Shown: piece after piece, positions 1-8,486 of the stretch
Layout: each line of letters begins with the position of its first letter
Numbering within the stretch: position 1 is the first letter of the stretch
From: Reichenbachiella sp. 5M10
GTDB lineage: Bacteria; Bacteroidota; Bacteroidia; Cytophagales; Cyclobacteriaceae
Length of the DNA stretch: 64,000 nt
Direction: 5' to 3'
NCBI RefSeq assembly: GCF_002742335.1
Contig: NZ_MDGR01000007.1
Span: 248,001 to 312,000 of the forward strand
The notes under the pieces: generated by a model
Told to the model about the DNA's origin: nothing
Database searches by the model: none
Seen by the model: the letters and a program-made list of their open reading frames with translations, nothing else
Made by a program: the position numbers and the translations under genes

Positions 1-3000
1 CGGGTTTTGTCCAGTATAGCAAGGAAGAGATTTCAGCTTTCGCTTCGGGAGATACGCTGTATCACTTTGTGGGAGGGGAGCCATGGATGGTCAAACAGGA
101 CGAGAAGTGGTATCCGTTGGAGACACAGCGCACCTCCCTAGCAATGGCAGACTCATTGGTCGGGTACTTGAGAGGAGACACGGTTTACGAAGCTTTTGAT
201 AGTGATTTTGTACTGGCTTTTATAGATAGTGATCAGCTGAGACTAGCCAAGCATTTCAATATCTCCTATGAGCTAGGGCAGGCGTATGCTAGCATCAAGG
301 ACAACCAAATGATATTCGCGAATGATGCGGACACCAAAGGGACGATTATAGATGATGTCGTATACAATGCAGCGGGTGATGCGATGCATATGATCGTGGG
401 CAACAACGTGTACTACGTCTATAGAGACGAACTCAACAATAAGCTCGTCCGAGGAAAGCGCTTTGCGCGCAGGTTGCCAAATGATACAGACCCAGAAGTG
501 AGTTATGACGTTTTTTTGCTTGACAAAACCATAACAGAGGAAATCCAAAAAGGACAGAGCCTAGGGGTCGTCAATACAGACAGAACGAAAGTCTTTGATA
601 CTACTGGATCGGGACTGACGCAGTACCTCATCGATCCATCAGGGATTCTTCGCACTGCCGAGTACCAGGACACCGTATTGTATGTGCCACAGGGAGCTGC
701 TAGTCATGCTGTGACTGCTTTGACTTTGACGAACTTATCCACAGGCGAAGAAGAGTTTTTGTTCAACTCAGCGAAGGATACGCTGTATCAAATCTCCCTA
801 AAGGATGGATACCTAGATGTGGAGGATTTTGTCCGGGACGCAACTACCGACGAGTATGTGTACTATTTGGGACAAACGCTAGACGGAGAGAGACAAGTTT
901 TCAAGGCGATGGGAGAGCAGTTTTCATACATCGTCAACGATACCGTCAATACTTATCAAAAGGAGGCCTACCAAGCAGCCTTGAGTATCCAAGCAGGAAG
1001 TATGGGGAGCGAAGAGATTGTTTTGAGCCCGGAGCTTTACTTGGGAGAGTACAACAACCTGCTGATGACCTATGATGGTGCTGACTTGATCTTATATATC
1101 AATGGCAAAGGGGTGGATACAGTGGCTGTTTCTCATCTCGAAGATTTGTTTGAGGCGGAGGATCAGGAGATACATTTCGGAGGATTTGCGGGGATGATAG
1201 ATGAGGTGTTGCTTTGGTCGGGAGCCAAGAGCCAGCAGAGTATTGATCAAGATTACAACCGCTACTTGTCAGGAGGACAGGAAGGTTTGGTTGGGTATTG
1301 GAGAATCGATGAAAAGGTCTCTACTCATGCGTTTGATGCCTCGTATGCCTTAGACGGTACAGGCAAGAAGGCTTTCAATGGTCACCATGCGACGATAGGA
1401 CTTGCACAGTGGACGAATGTCGTGCCGGAGCAAGAGGATTTGTCCTTTACAGCCTTCACGGATGCAGACGGTAATTATTCTATTCAGTCTATCATCTATT
1501 CGGGTAGTGGCAACAACTTCAAACTGGTACCAGTTTTTGGGGCACACAGTTTTGAGCCATCCAACAAGATTCTGTATATAGGTCCATCGCAGCAGATACA
1601 AAACGAAAAGAATTTTAAGGACAACTCGTCCTTTGCTGTCACAGGTACGGTCAAGTACGATCCGAGGATTTTAGGTTATGAGTCTGCGGATGATCCAGAT
1701 GCGCCCAATTGCTATGTAGAGGGAGTCAATATATATATTGATGATCAGCCAGTGTTGGTAGATGGGCAGGTGTTGACTACTGATGCCAATGGTCGGTTTG
1801 AAATGGATGTACCGATTGGTAAGCATAGAATCAAAGTTGCCAAAAACAATCATACATTCGCAGAGGCGGTTTGGCCTCCGTCGGGTAAGTACAATTTTCA
1901 AGACAATGTCTTTGACCTGGTATTCTATGACAACACCACGCGTACCTTGATAGGCAAGGTCGTGGGAGGCGCGACAGAAGGGGAGAAAATATCTGGATCT
2001 GGCCAATCAATCAACAACATCGGTACAGCCGAAATCAAACTCAAATCAATTGGGAAGACATGCTTTGAGACGGTGGTGACCACTGATGTCGCTACGGGGG
2101 AGTATCTCGTTGATCTTCCTCCATTTCGATACAATATCGTTGACCTTCGAGTCCCCTCACAAACCACTGAATTTAATCGAGAGCTTAAACGGTTGGCAGA
2201 GTCTTCGATTGATTTGTCAAGAGATGATCTAGAGACGGATACAGTAGCGTGTACAGGGACTACATGTGATTCGGATTTGGTACTCTATGACTTGAAGAGA
2301 GATTTTGTTTTTAGAACACGAGAACGATTTACTGTGAAACAGTACCGGGTAGGGGATGATTTGGTGGAAATACCTGGGGTGTTAGGCTCTGAATTCTATG
2401 AGGTTCTTCCGGGTGTTTCACTTGATATTAAGGCCTCTCCACTTCCGTATGAAGTATTCGCGACAGGTGAATACACATGGGGTATCACACTGAGTGAAGA
2501 ATATGAAAACAGAGACAATAATGTGTTAGACTCCCATAATCCGATTGTTTATTACCAGGATACCATAAGGTCAGGTACAATACAGATTGATAATGAAATT
2601 GCGGGACACTCCGGCGTGATGAGTTTGGAAAATGGGGAGGTTATATACACGTTCTCTGTTGGCGAACCGTCACTGTTAATAGATCGTCAATATCCAGAAA
2701 AGAGCTTTACCAAGACGGTTCAGATCATAGGGCCTACTACGTCGTGGAAAGAAAAGGATGATTTGTTTCGTGGAATTGTGCTTGGAACTTCATTGGATAA
2801 ATCACAGCAAAGTTTCTACACGGTCTCTCAGGAAGAATACCAAGTTGTAGATATTGTTTTAAGAGATCCTCCAGGAAGTCAGAGTTACACTGAGTTTTTG
2901 AATAAGGCCAAATTTACAAAAGTCAGATCGTCCACGTATAAGCGAGGGTTTAAGCAACAAGGGTCAATAAAAATGGGGGTTTATTATGAACAAGATATAG

Positions 3001-6000
3001 GCACACTGATTAGTTCCAATGTGGCAGTCAAAATGAAGACTACTTTGGGGTTTGTGGAGAATTCGAGTGGGGATAGGCAAGCCAAAGAGACCTCTATTAT
3101 ATCATTTACCGAGGGGGTCAAACTCAATACTTCTAAAGAAAACAAAAACACTGGGGCCGGGAGTGATTTATTTGTGGGTAATGCTTTAAATATATTCTAT
3201 TCTCCCAGTTATAATCTTGATATTATCCCTCTAGACTCTTGTGGAGGGGTCAATGAGTGTTATGCGAATAGTTTTGTTGTTAACAGTGAAGAGTATGCTT
3301 TTGCTAGGTCAAAATCTATTTCTTTTAACCTTCAAGAATCGACGCTTTTTTATTACACACAGAGACAAATCGAACAGCTCATTGCTGACCTTGAAAAGGA
3401 TCTGGTAGCCGTATCTGACCCTGATGATCAAAATAGATTGAAAAATCAGATTAGGATTTGGAAGTCCGCAATTGCCCAGAATGAATATGATAAACTGGTA
3501 GCGAAGTATTTTGCCTCTCGAAATGATAGCGATTATAGGAAGGAAAATATATCGTTTGGGTACGGTTCTAACATTGAAAAATCCTATGAACTCGGAGTGA
3601 CCAATGATTTTGGGTACAGTCAGCAGTATAGTTGGTACACAGCATTTGATTTTCATTCGGACTTTTCTTTTTTCGGAGCTTATACAGATATCAATTTTCA
3701 AATAGGCAATGCCGTATATGTAGAAACAGGAAATAGCTCTGAGCAGAGTAGTACCCAAGCCACCACCATCCATCTTCAGGATGATGATCCAGGCGATCAA
3801 TATTCAGTTGATGTGATTTTGAGTGGTGCTAATTATGATACAGATAGTGCAGTGATCAGTATGAATGATCTATATTCTAGATTTGATCAAGGTGTGGCGG
3901 CTGTGCCTGCTAGTGCGGGTAGTATCAATGACGTTGACGGAGAGTTTCATTATGTGAAACCTGATACTACAGACTATATCAATCCCGTGTTTATCACCAA
4001 AGGGGGGCGAACCTCTTGTCCATATGAGCCTGAGGAGAAGGCTAGGTATTTGGAGTTTTTAAGACCAGAATTATTGGATGATCTACAATCAAAAGGAATA
4101 ATTGGAGGGTACTTAGAACATCCTGTCGACGATAACCGATTCGTAATAGAAAATAGCTCGTCGGAGGATTATGTTTTAAACTACGGTACTTTCCAGCGAG
4201 ATCAGCCTGGCTTTAGGATTGAGCCACGTGTGCAGAGAGGGATTCCTTGGAGTCTAAACGACCGGGCTACTTTTGATATCATTCTTGAAAACAAGAATGC
4301 AGAAGACACGGTCCGTACCTATAATCTCGTGGTGGATCAGCGAACTACAGGTGCTGGGCCAACGATGAGATTGGATGGAGAGCGATTCATCAAAGGGACG
4401 CCCATCGCCCTATATGGAGGAGAGCAACTGACCAAGTCGATTACTCTCAGGCCCGTCGAAGATGTCTATGACTATGAAGACATCGTCGTTTATCTAGTCG
4501 CGGGGTGTCAGTTTGACTTTGGTCAGGATTTGGATTTTCAGGAGGACATCTATGCCCGAGACACGCTATCGGTTTATTTTGACCCCTCGTGTCCAATAGC
4601 TACTGTGATCTCACCTACCCCTGGATGGATAGTCAACAATCAAGTAGACTCGAAGGTCCAAGTCGAGATTCAGGAGCAGAGCTTCTATTTTGCCAATCAT
4701 GAGAAAATTAAACTTCAGTTCAAAGCAACGTATCAGACCGATGAGGATTGGGTAGATGCCGCTGTATGGAGTAGAGATGTTGATGAGGTAGCCGAGCAGA
4801 GAGCAATAGGGGAAAATTATTTCGATTTCCCGATAGACAACAATTACATCGTGTATGATTGGGATACAGAGGAGTACAATCTGCCAGATGGTGGGTATCA
4901 GCTTCGGTGGCAATACATGTGTACCAACGGGTTGGAGTCCTACTCCAATCTCATCAATGGGACTCTGGACCGTACGAGTCCTCATGCCTTTGGGCGACCC
5001 TCCCCCGCGGATGGTGTATTGTCGCCCAATGACGAAATCATACTGACACTGAATGAACCGATAGAGGCGGGGTTGGTCGATAGGGATTTTATCCAAGTCA
5101 CGGGTAAGATCAACGGTACAACACTAAGACACCCTACGAGTATTCGTTTTTCAGACAGTGATACGGATCAGGTAGTCATAGACCATGTTCAGCTTCAGAA
5201 TACGGCGATCACTGCAGAGATGTGGGTGAGACGTGACGAAGAGTTTGCTCATAGAGAGCAGGAACTTTTGCATCATGGTGACGCGACGACTACTGACCTG
5301 AGTTTAAAACTGCTTGCCGATGGTCGTCTTCAGTTAACTTTGGGGACGTTTGATGTGACCTCTGATGCACCCGTTTCGTTGGATGTTTGGTCACATGTGG
5401 CTTTCAGTATCGACCCGATTGAGAACAAAGCTGCGCTCTATTACAATGCCGAGCTGGTCGGTTTCAACGAGACTTTCGTTGCGACACATTTTGCTGCGAC
5501 ACCTTTAGTGTTGGGCGGAGAGGGAGCTACTTCATTTACGGGAAATGTCCATGAATTGAGACTCTGGGGTCAGTATATGTTGTCTACAGACATAGCGTCT
5601 AATTTTTACAGAGACCTGTCTGGGCGTGAAATAGGGCTATTGGGGTATTGGCCGCTCAACGAAGGGCGTGGCGCATTGTCGGAAGACAGAGTGCTGGCCA
5701 GGCATGCTGCGATCCACGCAGATTGGTGGTCTGAACCTACTTCGCTTGCTTATGATTTTGATGGAACCAATCCGGTCACACTCGCATCTCAGGCTTTTGA
5801 TGATGACGAGGACTTCTCTTTGGAGTTTTGGTTCAAAACCGCCAACACCAGTACCGCCGATACCATGACGCTCGTGAGCAATGGCAATGTCACTGGTCTG
5901 GACTGGGAAATTGCCATTACTCCTCTGGGGCAGATTATATTGACTCATGACAATTCCTTTTTTGTACTTGTAGGACAGTCGGTACTGGATCAACAATGGC

Positions 6001-8483
6001 ATCATCTGGGATTGGTTGTCAATCGTGTCGGTAAGACCAGTGCTTTCTTTGATACGAATTTGATTTCGTCTTTTGGTGCAGATTCCTTTGGAGGGTATGG
6101 AGGACCTGCAGTGGTCTTGGGTAGCCGTTTGAGCTTCCATGAGTCAACGCAGCTACCTTTCGAGGATTCTTTTGTCGGTCAGATGGACGAGTTTAGGCTG
6201 TGGCGCATGGCCAAACGTAGCGAGCAGATAGAGCGCATGGCGTACTACAAGCTGGACGGTGATGAATTGGGTTTGGTGTGTTATGTGCCTTTCGAAAAGT
6301 ACAACGAGTTGTTGAGAATTTCCGAAGGTAGTCTTGATTGCTATGACGAGTATGACCTGGGAGAGGAGGGGATGAGTACTGGTGAGCAGTATTCGGTAGA
6401 AAATCCTGACATTGTCCTGAAGCCTAACGAGACACCGGTCTATTTTAATTATTCGGTCAACGGGGATAAAATCATCATCACGCTTGATGAAGATAGTCCC
6501 GAAACGATCGAAAACTGCATACTGGATATTTCGGTGAGAGGGCTAGTGGATCAGAATGGAAATGTGATGAAGTCTCCTGTGACCTGGTCGGCATATGTGG
6601 ATCGCAACCAAGTGTCGTGGGAGGATAGGACAGTATCGTTACAAAAATTGATTGATGAACCTTTGAGCTTCACCAGTACCCTGATCAATGAAGGAGGGGA
6701 AAACCAGTCTTTCGTCGTGGACAATCTCCCTACATGGCTTAGTGCCACCCCATCATCTGGGGTGATTGCTCCGGAGGGGGAAGAGGACATCGTATTTACA
6801 GTCAATGCCGGGCTCAATATCGGTGAATACCAAGAGGCGATTCATCTTAGAACAGATTTTGGTTTCAACGAGACTTTATTGCTGGATCTCAAAGTCAGCC
6901 GATCACTTCCAGATGATTGGGTATTCTCACCTGAGGATTTTCAATACACGATGAGTTTTATCGGACAAGTCAAAATAGGGGAGGTCTATTCGGTAGATGA
7001 TGAGGATGTCGTAGGGGTATTTGTCAATGATGAGTTGCGAGGTATGGCGACCCTTTCGTACCAAGAGGTGTACGATACCTATCAGGTGTTCTTGTCTGCC
7101 TATAGCAATGCACTGTCTGGTGAGGAGTTGGAGTTTAGGATTTGGGACGCAAGTGAGGGCAAAGTGCTCAATCATATTGCAACTCCACAAATTCCATCTG
7201 ATCCAGTTTGGTTTATCCAAAACGAGATATATGGTAGTCCTTCTACACCCATAGTTTTTTTATCTAACGAACATGTGGTGACTACAGTCAACATACCAAA
7301 AGGTTGGAAGTGGGTGTCCTTTAGTTTGGATTCTGATGATTTGACGCGTAGCAGTCGTTTGTTTGCTGGTCAGCCACTGACGTCAGGTGATCGGATCATC
7401 GGCATGGATGGTTTGGATATCTATGATCAGGAAAATGAGCTTTGGATAGGAAGCTTGGCTGGTGACAATTTGCCAGTGGGTCAAGGAGGTTTGGACGTGA
7501 CGAAATCGTACCGGGTGTTCTCAGCCAACACGCAGCGGATTAGTTTTTCTGGTCAGCCAGTCGATACGCAGGTGTCACAGATACCTCTATATTCACCGAC
7601 TAGTGAGTCCTTGGCGCGCGAGTGGAACTGGGTCAGTTTCTTGGGGCAGGAAAACATGGAGATCAATGAGGCCCTTGCTTCGCTACAGGCTAGTGATGGA
7701 GACATCATCAAAAGTCAGTATGCGTTTGCTATCTACGATCCAGTGCTCAAATGGATAGGGAATCTTAAATACCTATCTCCAAATGAGGGGTATGTGATGA
7801 AGGTTTCGGAAGATCAGCAGTTGGTGTTTCCTCAGTCGGGTTTGATCAATGCGTCTTCTAGGACCAATCAAGTGACTGCTATCTACGAACAATCAGGTTT
7901 GGATCCGCATCAGTACCGAGACAATATGTCCATGGTTGTGCAAGTGATAGGTCTGGATCTGGCAAGTGATGCACCTGTCTTAGAAGCGTATCATGAGGGG
8001 CAACTCCGAGGTGTCGCAGAAGCGCAGGAGGTCAATGGCCAATCTGTGTATTATTTGACAGTATATGGAGATGCATCAGAAGATGTGGTATTTAAGCTAC
8101 GGTTTGGCGAGAAGAGCTATCCACTGGATGAGTCACGAGTATTTGAGGCAGCTACCTTAGAGGGGACAACAGACTCACCAGTTCTATTCAACTTTCATCT
8201 AGAGGAGGATGCGTACTTGGGGTCCAATGTCTACCCAAATCCATTTGATACGGATGTCAAGTTTGTTTTTGCCCTAGATAGCGACGGTTTTGCACAACTA
8301 CGAGTCGTATCGATGGACGGCAAACTATTGATTGATCGTGAGTTTTTAGGAAACCCTGAAGAGCTCGTGGAGTTCGAGTGGAACGGTCTAGATGACCATG
8401 GAGGAGAGGTCCATCGAGGAGTGTATGTACTCAAACTACAATCGGCTAGTCAGGATCGATCGCAACTGTTGATTAAAGAATAA
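1..8483 (+). CDS. Giant LamG-domain surface protein, T9SS type A secreted (5' end outside window)
   Basis: The frame is open to the left edge, so more than 2,800 residues are visible and the signal peptide lies outside. Numbering from the GTG at 69, LamG/concanavalin-like domains sit near residues 310-415, 1690-1865 and 1895-2075, each ending in a G-Y-W motif. A BACON/Ig-like segment lies near 2180-2275. Two W-V-S-F modules follow (about 2410-2600). The last ~85 residues (from 2718) are a type A T9SS sorting domain with the YPNPF start and a GVYVLKL strand. Such proteins cross the outer membrane by T9SS and are anchored or released as adhesins or binding proteins. The stop is 3 bp before the next gene, so the three genes to 12175 probably form an operon. 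The ligand is unknown. Residues about 740-1380 are more AT-rich in codon use than the flanks. Confidence 0.85.
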   Translation, partial: GFVQYSKEEISAFASGDTLYHFVGGEPWMVKQDEKWYPLETQRTSLAMADSLVGYLRGDTVYEAFDSDFVLAFIDSDQLRLAKHFNISYELGQAYASIKDNQMIFANDADTKGTIIDDVVYNAAGDAMHMIVGNNVYYVYRDELNNKLVRGKRFARRLPNDTDPEVSYDVFLLDKTITEEIQKGQSLGVVNTDRTKVFDTTGSGLTQYLIDPSGILRTAEYQDTVLYVPQGAASHAVTALTLTNLSTGEEEFLFNSAKDTLYQISLKDGYLDVEDFVRDATTDEYVYYLGQTLDGERQVFKAMGEQFSYIVNDTVNTYQKEAYQAALSIQAGSMGSEEIVLSPELYLGEYNNLLMTYDGADLILYINGKGVDTVAVSHLEDLFEAEDQEIHFGGFAGMIDEVLLWSGAKSQQSIDQDYNRYLSGGQEGLVGYWRIDEKVSTHAFDASYALDGTGKKAFNGHHATIGLAQWTNVVPEQEDLSFTAFTDADGNYSIQSIIYSGSGNNFKLVPVFGAHSFEPSNKILYIGPSQQIQNEKNFKDNSSFAVTGTVKYDPRILGYESADDPDAPNCYVEGVNIYIDDQPVLVDGQVLTTDANGRFEMDVPIGKHRIKVAKNNHTFAEAVWPPSGKYNFQDNVFDLVFYDNTTRTLIGKVVGGATEGEKISGSGQSINNIGTAEIKLKSIGKTCFETVVTTDVATGEYLVDLPPFRYNIVDLRVPSQTTEFNRELKRLAESSIDLSRDDLETDTVACTGTTCDSDLVLYDLKRDFVFRTRERFTVKQYRVGDDLVEIPGVLGSEFYEVLPGVSLDIKASPLPYEVFATGEYTWGITLSEEYENRDNNVLDSHNPIVYYQDTIRSGTIQIDNEIAGHSGVMSLENGEVIYTFSVGEPSLLIDRQYPEKSFTKTVQIIGPTTSWKEKDDLFRGIVLGTSLDKSQQSFYTVSQEEYQVVDIVLRDPPGSQSYTEFLNKAKFTKVRSSTYKRGFKQQGSIKMGVYYEQDIGTLISSNVAVKMKTTLGFVENSSGDRQAKETSIISFTEGVKLNTSKENKNTGAGSDLFVGNALNIFYSPSYNLDIIPLDSCGGVNECYANSFVVNSEEYAFARSKSISFNLQESTLFYYTQRQIEQLIADLEKDLVAVSDPDDQNRLKNQIRIWKSAIAQNEYDKLVAKYFASRNDSDYRKENISFGYGSNIEKSYELGVTNDFGYSQQYSWYTAFDFHSDFSFFGAYTDINFQIGNAVYVETGNSSEQSSTQATTIHLQDDDPGDQYSVDVILSGANYDTDSAVISMNDLYSRFDQGVAAVPASAGSINDVDGEFHYVKPDTTDYINPVFITKGGRTSCPYEPEEKARYLEFLRPELLDDLQSKGIIGGYLEHPVDDNRFVIENSSSEDYVLNYGTFQRDQPGFRIEPRVQRGIPWSLNDRATFDIILENKNAEDTVRTYNLVVDQRTTGAGPTMRLDGERFIKGTPIALYGGEQLTKSITLRPVEDVYDYEDIVVYLVAGCQFDFGQDLDFQEDIYARDTLSVYFDPSCPIATVISPTPGWIVNNQVDSKVQVEIQEQSFYFANHEKIKLQFKATYQTDEDWVDAAVWSRDVDEVAEQRAIGENYFDFPIDNNYIVYDWDTEEYNLPDGGYQLRWQYMCTNGLESYSNLINGTLDRTSPHAFGRPSPADGVLSPNDEIILTLNEPIEAGLVDRDFIQVTGKINGTTLRHPTSIRFSDSDTDQVVIDHVQLQNTAITAEMWVRRDEEFAHREQELLHHGDATTTDLSLKLLADGRLQLTLGTFDVTSDAPVSLDVWSHVAFSIDPIENKAALYYNAELVGFNETFVATHFAATPLVLGGEGATSFTGNVHELRLWGQYMLSTDIASNFYRDLSGREIGLLGYWPLNEGRGALSEDRVLARHAAIHADWWSEPTSLAYDFDGTNPVTLASQAFDDDEDFSLEFWFKTANTSTADTMTLVSNGNVTGLDWEIAITPLGQIILTHDNSFFVLVGQSVLDQQWHHLGLVVNRVGKTSAFFDTNLISSFGADSFGGYGGPAVVLGSRLSFHESTQLPFEDSFVGQMDEFRLWRMAKRSEQIERMAYYKLDGDELGLVCYVPFEKYNELLRISEGSLDCYDEYDLGEEGMSTGEQYSVENPDIVLKPNETPVYFNYSVNGDKIIITLDEDSPETIENCILDISVRGLVDQNGNVMKSPVTWSAYVDRNQVSWEDRTVSLQKLIDEPLSFTSTLINEGGENQSFVVDNLPTWLSATPSSGVIAPEGEEDIVFTVNAGLNIGEYQEAIHLRTDFGFNETLLLDLKVSRSLPDDWVFSPEDFQYTMSFIGQVKIGEVYSVDDEDVVGVFVNDELRGMATLSYQEVYDTYQVFLSAYSNALSGEELEFRIWDASEGKVLNHIATPQIPSDPVWFIQNEIYGSPSTPIVFLSNEHVVTTVNIPKGWKWVSFSLDSDDLTRSSRLFAGQPLTSGDRIIGMDGLDIYDQENELWIGSLAGDNLPVGQGGLDVTKSYRVFSANTQRISFSGQPVDTQVSQIPLYSPTSESLAREWNWVSFLGQENMEINEALASLQASDGDIIKSQYAFAIYDPVLKWIGNLKYLSPNEGYVMKVSEDQQLVFPQSGLINASSRTNQVTAIYEQSGLDPHQYRDNMSMVVQVIGLDLASDAPVLEAYHEGQLRGVAEAQEVNGQSVYYLTVYGDASEDVVFKLRFGEKSYPLDESRVFEAATLEGTTDSPVLFNFHLEEDAYLGSNVYPNPFDTDVKFVFALDSDGFAQLRVVSMDGKLLIDREFLGNPEELVEFEWNGLDDHGGEVHRGVYVLKLQSASQDRSQLLIKE

Positions 8484-8486
8484 CCA

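Noticed and set aside
3309-3800. 163-codon minus-strand frame inside the giant gene
   Set aside because: Lies wholly within the giant reading frame, low-complexity Ile-rich product, no start context; a shadow.
5637-6140. 167-codon minus-strand frame
   Set aside because: Antisense to the second and third LamG domains; no domain or signal of its own.
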